Shown here: one piece after another, positions 24,439 through 35,479 of the stretch
How the letters are laid out: the number at the start of each line of letters is the position of its first letter
How positions within the stretch are numbered: position 1 is the stretch's first letter
NCBI GenBank assembly: GCA_037157565.1
Contig: JAZHRO010000036.1
Location: 135,896,501-135,960,500 of the forward strand
Direction of reading: 5' to 3'
Length of the DNA stretch: 64,000 nucleotides
Origin: Thalassia testudinum
Taxonomy: Eukaryota; Streptophyta; Magnoliopsida; Alismatales; Hydrocharitaceae
The notes under the pieces: generated by a model
What the model was told of the DNA's origin: nothing
Databases searched by the model: none
The model's input: the letters and a program-made list of their open reading frames with translations, nothing else
Made by a program: the position numbers and the translations under genes

Positions 24439-24688
24439 AGGAAGATTTTCCCATTACTTTTATCCCTCACTGTTGTTGGAATGACATTAGGAATAACAAC
24501 TTGACCCTGTTCAATATTATCCTTAGGAATAGGGTCAGGTTCTTGAAAAGTAATATGCCTATCACCTCCACCCAAACCAACATCCTCAAAGAAATGGGTG
24601 TTTCTCATTTCAAAAAACAAGCAAGTCTCAGAGACAAAGAACTTATATCCCTTACATCGTTTCGAGTACCCAACAAAATAACAGTTAA

Positions 24689-24907
24689 CTATTTTGAGTC
24701 CAATTTTCTTTCATTAGGCCAATAAGTCCTAGCCTCAACTAGACATCCCCAAATATGAAAGTGCCTAAGGCTTGGTATTTTACCAGTCCACATTTCATAT
24801 GGGATGTTAGGTACTGCTTTTGTGGGTAACCTATTTAGGATGTATGCTGCTGCCTTCAATGCTTCTCCCCAGAGGGACTTTAGTAAAGAAGTATGACATA
24901 TCATGCT
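24689..24907 (-). pseudogene. Copia integrase, C-terminal part
   Basis: Contains MICHTSLLKSLWGEALKAA and PYEMWTGKIPSLRHF, typical of the end of the copia integrase core. It should follow directly on the fragment at 42,028-42,457. Joining across the solo LTR and gypsy-2 restores an in-frame KDMV-G-SMICH junction, so both insertions hit the integrase gene. Confidence 0.82.
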
Positions 24908-26204
24908 TGCGACGACTCGAGTCTTGCCAACTGACGAGACCTGAGTTGCCGTGTGCTAACAACTACCATGAATATCCGCAAGATCGCAGTCACACAACAT
25001 AGAGTCATAAAACATAAATAGCCAACATTCATTCATAAAGCATTAAATGAAAGAAAAATAAAGTGCTGGCAACATAATCAAAGTTCACCTAGAGCATAAA
25101 TAAAAAGAGTCTCGTACAGTTACCAAGAAGATAGGAAATAAAAGTCTAATAGCAGAAAGGAACTACTCTTATGAGTCACTGGCTCAGTACAGATCGTTTC
25201 CTTAGGTAAGACCTGATTCCGTGGAGGTCAGACCAACGCAGCAGCAGCTCTCGACTACTCAGCAACGCCTAATGTCACTGAGGGGTCATGGTGACTCAGA
25301 ACTATGTGCACCAACCCTGGAAACAATCTCCATGCCCGCTTCAAGATCCACTCATGCATCGGGGAGAAGACCTTATTTGTCGAAATTCGAGGTCGGGAAG
25401 AACTCAAACTAGACGAAATAGTGAGAGGGGTCCAAAGTTAGACCAGGCCGGCCATGCACGCTCCCCTCAATGTGCCCTCGCACGTGCTTGCATATGCACC
25501 ATGCGTCTCACCCGGATAAGTGCACACCTTGCGCCATGGATCACCATGCACCCGCTCGAGCCACTGATCGCTCCACGCATTGCAAATCACTGCGCCCTCG
25601 CCTCGCGAATGCATGTGCATGCGTTTTGAAATCATATTGCCACATGTCACTCCTAGACATGCTGCGCTACCACTATGCCATGTGAAAGTTACGATGGGAA
25701 CCCCAGGTTTTGTGGATTCTTACCTGGGTCCCTAAAAAATGTTTTTGATTTTTGGAGGAGAAAAACTAAGGATTTTCTTCTCTCTTTCTCTCTTGATTAG
25801 AGAGGGTTGGAGGCTAATGACGACCAAGGGGACCTAGGGGGTCCTTAAATAGGCCTTAGGGGCGATTTTAATTAGGTTTAGGCAGGTGAAATACCCAAAT
25901 TGCCCCTAAGGTTGGGTCCACCTTACATTTAGGTCCCTGGTAAGTTCTTTTGGCCATAACTTGAGCTATACACCTCGGAGTCATACAAAACAAGCATTGT
26001 CGGAAAGCTTGTGATGAAGGAAATCCAATGCTACCATATATGGCACCTATTTGACAAAGTTTTACTAGGGTTTGACTAAATTACATGATTCTTGGCAATT
26101 TAAGGAGGTTCTGACACCAGTACCAAACCCTGACCTGGTTTCCAGGTTAGAACTGACCCGAACCACTTTGAAATGACTCGGACCTAGGATTTTGGGATGT
26201 TACA
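24908..26204 (-). mobile_element. Solo LTR (1.3 kb) in the copia integrase
   Basis: Starts TGCGACGACTCG and ends GGGATGTTACA. The left flank is ATGCT (24,903-24,907); the right flank is ATCT, the same site with one base lost. Removing the insert and one flank restores the integrase frame exactly. The complement of TCCTTAAATAGG (about 25,843-25,853) is a TATA-like site for leftward transcription. The family is not one of the others in this window, although the ends resemble gypsy-1-family LTRs. No coding region is present. Confidence 0.7.
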
Positions 26205-26516
26205 ATCTTCCTACCTTTTGAACGTGAGCGAGGAGAGGGACATTTAAATATGTGTTCATTGTAGTATCCTCTAAATCGCTCAATAATCAAATACAATTTC
26301 TTACTCGAATTTAAGTCTGAGGTTGAACACAGGGAGCAAATATGGATTTTACACTCTAATCTGAATAATGAGCGCAATTAATGATAACAATTACTCAAAA
26401 CTAATATTCAATTGTAGCACATGAGTATATCAAGAATTTAATGAGGCAAAAAGAGATCTAAGATAAAATAATGGTGATTTGAATCACCAATTACTAGCTT
26501 AGATACACATATAATT

Positions 26517-29256
26517 TGGTGGCGACCTTCCTCTATAGTTTTATTATTCCGTCGTAGTATAGTATAGAGAGGTGATTACCAGTTTAATACAATTTGTTAC
26601 TCGGAAATAAAGAGTTCCCAAGGTCGAACTCAAGGAGCAAACTGTATTCTAGAGATACAAATTCTCATTACAAAAATAAAGAGAGAGAGAAAGAATTTGT
26701 TGGCTTTTCTTCTTTTCTCTTTGCTTCTCCTCTTCTTCCTTCTCAGATCTTCTGCTCTCTTCCTTTGTTCTTCTTCTTTATCTGCAGTGGTGATGTTCTT
26801 CTTCTTCTTTCAGCTATTTCTGCTCGTCTCTTCCTTTTTCTTATGCAGAGCGATCCTGTTCTTCTTCTTCTTTCTTTCTTTAGATCTTCTCGTGCTCTTC
26901 TTCTTTCAGTTCTTCCCTTGGCCTCTCTGTGTTCTCCTCAGCCTCACCTTCCTTCTCCTTCTTTGCCTTCAGGACGTCATCTGATTTTCCAATCAGACGA
27001 CTTAAACCGCCGCTGCTACAGTGCCGCTCGGTGATCCTCCTTCCTTCAGCCTTCGTCTTCTTCCACGGTTCTTCTTCACCTGTGCCTGCACACTTACACA
27101 GCTTGATCAGAGAGAGGGGCAAAACCTACCTCTACCCTCCCCCACGTCTCTCTCTCACAGAAATCGCTCTTAGGATAGCTCTCCCAGAGCTGCCGGGTTG
27201 CCGGGTACGGGTCGCGCCCGGGTCCAGGCCCACCGGCGTGCGTGGTGGGCGAGGAGTGCAGGTCAGTCTAAGTTGGGTTGGGCCAGGTCCGCAAGGCGTG
27301 AGCGCGGACGAGACCGGGTAACCGGGCGGGTGAAGGGGACCTCACCCCGTGTGCTGAGGCAATAAGCCTCCAGCACTTTTTCGCTTTATACCGCTGCGCT
27401 CCTTCAGAGCCTTCCGAGGTGGGACTAAATGTCCGACCCCAATTTCGCGCCTGCGCGGAGGAAGCAGCTGGTAATCGCAGCTTTACTTGAGGCCTTCGCG
27501 CGAGCGATTCACCTCAACTGCAGCCTAACGCTTCGCCGAAATGCCCCCGCACAGCCTGGGAGCGTGACCTGGGCGCGGCGCACCTGGGACAGCAGGTCGA
27601 AGCTGCTTCGCTTCAACAATGGCGGCGACGAGTGCAGGTACCTGCCCACAGAGAAACGGCCTCTCGGCCCAATCAGAAACGTGGAGGACCTTCGCTGTGG
27701 CACGACGAAGGTGGTCGGGGGGTGTGCAGGCGGCGGGGCGGAGCCCAAGAGCTGCCCTAGGTCGGACTGTGGGTCGGAAGATGGGTTTGTTCGGTGGAGT
27801 TGCAGAGGGTGCTGTGGGGGAAGTGGAAGGGCGGAGGTTGATCAGGGTGAGGAGGCGGAGGTTCTGCGGTGGTCGGCGAGCCGTGTGGGTTGCTGGAGTG
27901 ATGGGAGCGGCTCGCTGGAGGATGGCCGGAGGCGGAGAAGGTGAGGGTGATTGGTCGGAATCGAGGGCGACAGTAAATGTTTAAAGTGAGGAAAAGGAAG
28001 AGGGGAGGAAGAGGAGGAGTTCTACCTACTTAGCAGGACGAGGAGGGGCCGGAGCGGGCGACAGTCGTATCGACTGTCGCCGGAGAAGAAGATGCCCGGG
28101 GGAAGGGGCGGCAGCGAGCAGAGGGTTGGAGAGGCGCCAGCTGGGTGCGGCGTGGCGCGGGAAGAGCGAGGGAAAGAAGTCTCTGCTGCTGGTATTACGG
28201 CAGAGCGAAGAGGAGGAGGAGGAAGAACCGCCGGAGCTGGTGGGCGTCTGCCAGAGTGAGAAGAGAGGAAAGTTGGGGGTTTTCTCCGTCAGATCCCAGT
28301 TGCCCAGAACGGCGGAGCGACGGGGGTATTTATAGAGGCGAAATCAGAGAGGAGGGCGGAGGGAGACGACGTGTCTCCCTCGCCGGAGGACGCCAGAGAT
28401 GGAAACCCATACCGTTCGTGCGTTCGCACGGCCGGTATGGTGGGTTGCAGCGACCAGGGGGGTGTTCCTGCGACGGCTGACGACGCAGGGCACCCCCGGT
28501 TGACTTGCCAGCCCCTCCCCCTCACCCTGCGCGGCGCCATGCTCCGCGCAAGGTCGCCGGAGCATGGTGCTGGCAGGTTTTGGCAGGAGGGACCTGAATG
28601 CAAAGAACGAAGGAGAGTTAGGGGCAGAAATGTGAGGGTTCAAAAGTTGAGGGCCAAAAAGTAAATATATGAGGACCAAAGTGCAAAGTTGGTCAAGAAG
28701 GCTTCTTCTTAGGCTCAAGTTTTTATACATGACTAATTAGGACCTAAGGAATTTGATGGTGAATTTTATTTCTAGATTAAACCTTGTTTGACCGGTCAAT
28801 TTATGCAAAAACCCAAATTAAGTTATTCATTGGGCATGGTTCTCAATGTAGGTCAAAATGGGATCTGAAGGCCAAATTGAAGGTTCTAAACCCTAGAGAT
28901 TATTTTTCTATGAATTTTAGAGGTTTTATTCTATTTTTACTTTGCCTCGAACCTCATGAATTGAAGTGGGTTTGTTTTAAGGTTACAGATTATCATTTAG
29001 TTCCTTGGAATTGCTGTAGCCCTTGTCAGATCATCCCACTTTCCTTCTTATTCGGTTTGCTTGACCTGTGTTTGGACCCTGAATTACCCTGTATGCAGAT
29101 TATACTGGTAAAATTGCATTTTTACCCCTTATGACTTGTTTTCTCCTTAAACTCAAACTTCTCTGAGTTAAGCCTTTCCTTGAGTTATGTAGGAGCTTTT
29201 ATCCTTTGTATTGGGTCAAAATGAGCTAGTTATGGCTCATGATGAGGTTCTCATCA
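26517..29256 (-). mobile_element. Solo LTR inside the gypsy-2 left LTR
   Basis: Starts TGGTGGCGACC and ends GGTTCTCATCA. It is flanked by TAATT on both sides (26,512-26,516 and 29,257-29,261). The right gypsy-2 LTR shows the uninterrupted site, which proves the insertion. Its layout (GTCGAACTCAAGGAGC near the start, CTC/CTT-rich tract, GATGAGG...TCATCA end) resembles the gypsy-2 LTR itself, so it is a related family. CTATAAATA on the minus strand (28,327-28,335) is a TATA box. Short GC-rich frames inside (27.4-28.6 kb) do not look like genes. Confidence 0.85.
28327..28335 (-). promoter_or_regulatory. LTR TATA box
   Basis: CTATAAATA on the minus strand, within the solo LTR 26,517-29,256 and in the same orientation as the gypsy-2 TATA boxes. 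Confidence 0.5.
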
Positions 29257-30720
29257 TAATTACTTAATGATCTAAATAAATGAACAGTATCAACCACTTT
29301 AAATCCACGCAAGCATTAGTGCACAATGCACTCCATCAGACGACAGAGCTTTCAACCAAATGTCTTAAGTATCCACTTCTATAGTGCCAAGAGGGCATTG
29401 TACTTCTTCCTCTGCTCTGCTCTATCTCTTCTTCTACAATCCTCCTCTTCTTCTGCCTTTCTTCTTCCTTCTTCAGGCCTTCTTCTTCTGCCTCTTCTTC
29501 TCTTCTTTAAGCACAAGGGAAAGGGCTCGAATTTTGGCTAAGTGTTAGCCAATGCACAGAAGAACAAAACCCCCCTTCCCCTACGCTCTCTCTCTTTCTC
29601 TTCCCCTTCTCTTTCTTAATGTTGGGTCATATGCTCGGGTAAACGGGTGTCAGGGATCCGCATACCCGGGACCAGGGTTACCGGCGTGGGTAGTAGCCGA
29701 GGTGTGGGATACGGGTTAGGAGGGTTGGGCAGTGTGGGTAAGGAGGACCTCACCCTCGTGTTAGGAGGCATAGAGAGAAAATCAATTTAAGGAACTCTAG
29801 CAATTCCTGTGCTTCCGAGGTGGGACTAAATTCCACTGCCTTCTTCGCGTGGCTGGCAGTCAGGTGCTTCTATTCAATTGGTTTGGGGGAGTGGTCAACG
29901 CCCCCAATTGATGGTCCAAGGATGTTCCTGGATGAGTTTCGCTGCACCTGGAGATCTTTCTTGGGGCTATTGGCTGGGAAGTAAGCTTCAAAGTTTGCTT
30001 GAAGGTCTTCGGTAATGGAGACAATGGTCAGCAACCTAAAACACAAAGTATGGCCTTGTGGCCTTGTCAGAGAAGTTCAGTAGGATCGTGAAGATGAGGC
30101 AAAGGCATTGGTGGTGGTGGCATGCTACGAGAAGTTGTGGGTGACTGTGGCGAAGGCGGATTAGGTCGGAAATTGGTGGGTTGTTCGGTGGCACTTTTGT
30201 GTGGGTGGAAGGGCGAATAGGTATAGGGGTTTGGTTCATGGAGTCAAAGCGGAGGTTTAGAGGGTTTCGGCAAGGCGAATGGAAGGGTGTAGCGGCAGGG
30301 ACACCTCGCCGGAAGATCGATCGGAGACGGAGAAAATGAGGGTGATTTTCTTTTTTGTCGAGGAGTCTTTTTGGTTTTTTGGGGTGTAAAACTAACCTAA
30401 GATGCTAAACTAACTAAACTAACCCTAATCTAATAGACGAAAGGGGGGAGATAGACTTGCTAGGGGTACGTCAACGTTGGGGATGAAGGTGCTCCGGTGA
30501 GGGTAAGACGGTGAGGACGACGGAGGGAAAGGCATCGGCTGGTACGGCACGGTGCGAAGGTGAGGAAGATGAATCTGCTGCCGGTATTGCAGACGAACGA
30601 CAAGGGAGGTCGGAGAAGATTGCTGGATGTCGAGGAGCTATTCGGCTAGAGATGAGGGAGGAACGTAGGGGATTTTTGGCCAAAATCGAGCGTAGGGAGG
30701 ATAGGCAGGCCAAGGGGATC

Positions 30721-30730
30721 CTTATATAGG
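30721..30730 (-). promoter_or_regulatory. Gypsy-2 left LTR TATA box
   Basis: CCTATATAAG on the minus strand, conserved in the right LTR at 41,061-41,070. Confidence 0.55.
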
Positions 30731-31683
30731 TCTCAGGGAGTCGGATTAGCTTGGGAATCAAGCTTTGCGAGCTTGGAAAGCTCGCCGAAGAAGGAAACCT
30801 AAGGTACCCAAATCTCTCATGCATTCGCATGAGAGATTGGGATGGTTATGGAGATTAAAACTTGATTTGTTGGAAAGAGAACTTCTCAAGGAATCTCCCT
30901 TCCAATTTTGGAAGGGATTCATTGATCATAGAAGGAGTTCTCTTCAATCAAAGGTAGCTGGAGAAGGATTCCTCAACAATGATGGCAAAGGAACCTATTT
31001 GCAAAGAGTGACAACAAAGGTAAGGGCCTATTTATAAGGAATTCAAAAGTTAGGTGCATGTGTGTGAGAGAAAAGACTAAGACAGGACTAAATTGCAAAC
31101 TAGGTCAAGATGATCTCAGATTGGGCCTAAATTTTAGTACAAACCTAATTTGGACCCAAGGAATCCAATGGTGAAGTTGGATTTTGGTTTTGACCAAGTT
31201 TGACAGGATAATCTATGCAAAAACCTAAATTAGGGCAACTATTTGTCTAAGACTCTGTTTTAGGTCAAATTGGGTTTCAATGGTCAAATTAAAGGTACCA
31301 AATCCTAGAGAATATTTTTCTATGAATTTTAGAGGGTCTAGGTGAATTTTATCTTGATAGAACCTCAATAGATTAAGCGAGTATGTTTTTAGGATTTTAG
31401 ATGTCATTTAATTCTTGAAATGTGTGAAAACCCATTTCTGCCTACACGGACCCTATTGTTAGTCACTTAAGATCATTTGACCTTTAATTAACCCCTGAGA
31501 AATCCTGTGCTTGTTCTGCAATTGAGATACGCTCTTAATACTGCAGTTTTACCCTTATTTTCTTGTTATTCTCTTAGAATCGATTTGCAGTGAATTAGGG
31601 CTCTCTGGCAGTTATATAGGAGCATTTATTCCTTAATTGTGACTAATTAAAGCTAGATATGGCTGATGATGACGTTATCATCA

Positions 31684-33410
31684 TACCCCCATGCCTAACT
31701 TTTACTAGTCCCTTAGCAAAATCTCATGGAATTAACTCAAATTCTAGACCATGCCTTTTTATGCTTAGATTTCTGATGTGTGCTTTCTTTTGTAGATTAG
31801 GTTAGAATGCTAACAATAGGCCTAAAGGTACTCAAGTACCAACCAAGATCCAGACCTGATCAGCTTTAGCCTCAGTCTGTCGCGAAGGTTTCTAAGGCCC
31901 ACAGGAACTAACCTAAGATTCATTGAACTCCACGGTTAAGCACCCATACTTAAAACATGGTTAGTCCCGGTTTAGTTTGCAGTGCATTTTTGTAAGAGAG
32001 AGATAGAAGAATTTTGCATTTTTGGAGAGTTTTCTCTCTCTTTTTCTTCTTTATTTCTAGCTTTGGATTGGCTTTACAACATGGTTTGTATCGGATTCCT
32101 AGCTCCCACCATCAATCCTTGCAGGGTCCCTGGCTTTCGATGCTTCGAGATAGCACTGCCCGTGGCAACCCCCAGAACTTTGGCTTTCGAGATTTCGGGA
32201 TAATCCCACCCATGTAGCTAAATTCAGGCCTTGGTAATCGACATTTCAGGATAATCTCGCCCATGTCACCTGAATCAACACAAGGTGCTTACGTGCCTCG
32301 GTAAGATATTTAGATATCCTAGGAGACAAGCACCGAGGAGAAGGTATGTTATTGTGCATCTTCGAGGGGAATTTCCCACCTCTCCGCATCAGGAACTCAT
32401 CCAAATCAACTTGTGTTGATAAGCCACTCCTAATCTAGGTGGCTTTTCAGAACAGAATTAATGCATTTGCATGATTTTGATAATTAAGCACACTGAACCA
32501 GACTGTGTGTGGATTACGGTGCTTAGGTTACCGAGTCCCGCAAACCAGAGGTCAGTTAACGAGGCCAAATAATCTCTAAGCCTTAGACCTAATACTTAAG
32601 CTTCGCATTTTCCTCAACCTCCTGAGAACTATCTGGATCTTAATGGATACGTGAATTTTTAAGCCTAAAACAAGCCCAAGAGGCCTAAGATCAGCACTCA
32701 TACTAATCTTCATGTTTCTGTAGCGCTTTTGATTTTCATTTCTTTTTTTTGATTTGGTCTAGAACTTAAATAGATTCCATAATCTTTTACTAATGATTAT
32801 CTCTTTTTATTTCAAATTGTTGCTCCATTTTGACATTTAAATTACCACCTGTCTTCCTCCTCTCGAGAATGATATGCAATTAATTTTCAAAATTTCCTCC
32901 CCTTTTACCATTTTTTTGGTTCTTTTTCTATTTTATTTTTTTGGTTTTTTGGAATATATATTTTTTTGTGAGGACCCTTTAGAACTTTGAATTTTTGTGT
33001 GTTTGCACTTTAACACCCTCTCATACCTATGTTTTGCAATGTCCTCATTGTAAATCGGAGGGTATGAAATCAGTTTGGGTTCAGGGATTAGAACAGGATA
33101 ATCGGGTGGGCGAACGGGTTGGGATGACTGTTGCAGACGATTTTAAGTTCTGGTATGAGTACCAAAGGTGGAGCCGACTATTCTAAAACTGAACTCGAAG
33201 TGCAATAGATGTGAAGTACAAAATGATAATATGAAGGATCTCAGGTTTTTGGAATGACGGGTTGCCTCCTGTTAAGCGCTAAATTCAATGCCTTCAGCTG
33301 AGCAGAAAATGGTATGGAGAAGGAATGGTTAAATTAGATGAATTTTGTAGAACAATCACCTTGATCAATAGCCTGGTCGATCCAACCAGGTGCTTGTTCT
33401 AGTCAATAGG
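31684..33410. other. Gypsy-2 internal 3' non-coding region
   Basis: About 1.7 kb between the acidic reading frame and the 3' LTR. It has long T-rich runs (32,880-32,970) and two degenerate repeats of about 55 bp near 32,180-32,290 sharing GGGATAATC-CCCATGT. No pol gene or remnant is recognisable. Confidence 0.55.
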
Positions 33411-35311
33411 CTAATGATATAGCCCAAACCTAATCAATCTAGTGGGTTGATAGATGTGAATCAGCAAATGCGGAACCCACCATATGCTGTGGAGCTCAAG
33501 TAAATGTGGAAGTGTGAAGCTAGGGTTTGTTTGAATCATATCAGTCTGGTTAAAGTTGGGATCCTCGAAAGAGAATGGATCTGTGGAGGATGTAGGAACC
33601 CTACAAGAGTGATCAAAGAAGGATGGGGCGTGATTATTAGTCTGATCAAAGTCCAAAACCTGATTGAAATGTGGAGAATCATGTGTAACCGGCTCATCGA
33701 GAGGAGAATCAGAGCAGAAATTGAGTCCGATTGCAGGTCAGGGTTGAGAACAGGTTTGGAAGGCTCTGTATGTGTAGAAGAGGTGGCATCAATAAAAATT
33801 GTGTGTGAGGGCTCCTCTAGGAAGGATTCCAAGGTAGGTTCATCTAAAGAGTCCTCATAATGGCCCTTAAAATCAAATGTAAATGCCTGAAGAGTATTTA
33901 GAGGGTTATGGAAATCTGAGTCAAGGAAAGATTTGAACTTTGGATTGCAGACTCTCTCGGCAATTACTGTTTCTGATTCCTGAGGATCAAACAGGAATGA
34001 TTCCATCTCAGTGGAACCTGATTTTGAATTAATGATATCCGGATCAGGGACCTTAGAGTTAGAGTCGAAGAATAGATCATGTATGCTGAGGTTGTAGATT
34101 GGCTCGTAGTTGTTAGGAAACAAAGGCTCTCCGAAATTAGAGTAAGATTCGAAATCGTCGAAGAACTTGTGAGAATCATGTTCTGAATCTGATTCAGGAT
34201 TAGAGGTTCCACCACAGAATAAATCAAGATGTGGACAATCAGCAACCTGACTTGGATCTAGCCTACTTTCAAATTCCGAACTCAAAAAGGTTTCGCTATT
34301 AGGCATAGGCTCGAGTTCTTTGTTTGTAGGGTAGACCCAATAGATTCCTAACTCTTCCAACTCCTTGATTTTTGTATCATAGATTAGCGTGACTTTCAAA
34401 AAATCAATTTGTATCTCTGAGGAGGTTGGAGAGGTGCACTCATCAAATATAGGTCCAGAATCATAATCCAAATTCAAAATCTGATTTCCATCACACGGGG
34501 CCTTGTAATCATCCCAATAAGGCTTAGACCCAGATTCTAGGTTAAGGGTGTGGGTTGGATCACTAGAATCTAGGTTAGGCTCTACAGGGATATCAGAATT
34601 GCTCTCGAGAGTCACCTTATCAAAATAAGAGATGGAATTTATACCCTTGAGAGGTTCTGATTCAATCTTAGTATCACAGGTGTTTGGGAAATCTAAACTT
34701 GGTGAACCAGACTCTTGATTTTCTAGGGTTGGCTCAAAATTGTGAACACTTGTAATCAGATCCTCCCAACTCGTCTAAAGATCAGGAATGTCAATTGCTA
34801 CGAAATTTGAATCTGAATTCATCTGGATTGGGGGTCCATAACAACTATGATCATCAAACCTGGGATTTAGAAAATTGTGTTGATCATTAGACTCACTCCA
34901 AGATGTTTTATTAACTTCTGACGGGTATTTTTGATCAATGGTTCTATATAACCTATTCAACAATTCTCCCTGTATTTCTAAAAATTCCTGGAGTTTTTCT
35001 GGAAATGAAGCGCTTGACCAACATTGCAGACACTCATTATTGTGTAATTTCTCCAATTCATTGTGTTCTGTTAGTAAATTATCTTGGGTTGAACCAGTGT
35101 TCATTTGTGTCCATATTATCCCTACACGGTTTGCGATGATGTCTGTTATTTTCAGAATTTTTTCCTGAATGTCCCTTTTATAATATTCTTCTTGGTTTCT
35201 ATAAGCATTCTCAATTATTTTTTCTTTCATGCTCATTTGGGACTCAGGTTTCTTAAACAGTCTTCCTATATAGCCAGGCTGCATTTTTGAATCAAGTGCT
35301 GGAATCAACAT
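33411..35311 (-). pseudogene. Gypsy-2 long acidic reading frame, function unknown
   Basis: An ATG at 35,311 (preceded in frame by TGA) opens a frame interrupted only by one TAG at 34,775-34,777. After it the same frame runs to about 33,740, together roughly 520 codons. From there the other frame down to 33,411 keeps the same composition, so a frameshift is likely near 33,700 and the ancestral protein had about 600 or more residues. The first 180 residues are Lys/Glu/Gln-rich and could form helices (MKEKIIENAYRNQEEYY). The rest is strongly Asp/Ser/Glu/Pro-rich with repeated D-S-G/E and DSD-like patches. No gag, zinc knuckle, protease or polymerase motif is seen. It lies about 1.2 kb downstream of the primer site, in gag position. 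Function is not known. Confidence 0.6.
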
Positions 35312-35479
35312 GCAGAATCAAACTCACGATTAGATTGTAGTTGATTTGATCAGATAGAAATCCCTAAGATGATCTGTGTATGTGCGCTAGAGAAAAGATG
35401 AGGGATTGGATGTTGTTGGACTCAATCAAGGCACCCAAAGATTTTTGGATGACTATAGAGGTTTGGGGTGGATGATACC

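Larger units (their letters stand above)
26216..31683 (-). repeat. Gypsy-2 3' LTR (left), split by a solo LTR
   Basis: 26,216-26,511 matches 39,293-39,590 and 29,257-31,683 matches about 39,590-42,021. The first dinucleotide has mutated from TG to TT. CCTATATAAG on the minus strand (30,721-30,730) is a good TATA box. The right boundary TCATCA is followed by TACCCCC, the complement of a G-rich polypurine-like tract. Confidence 0.85.

Noticed and set aside
27429..28480. Several open frames of 100-170 residues near 27.4-28.5 kb
   Set aside because: They sit inside the solo LTR 26,517-29,256, overlap in several frames and are rich in Arg/Gly from GC-rich DNA. No conserved domain is visible.
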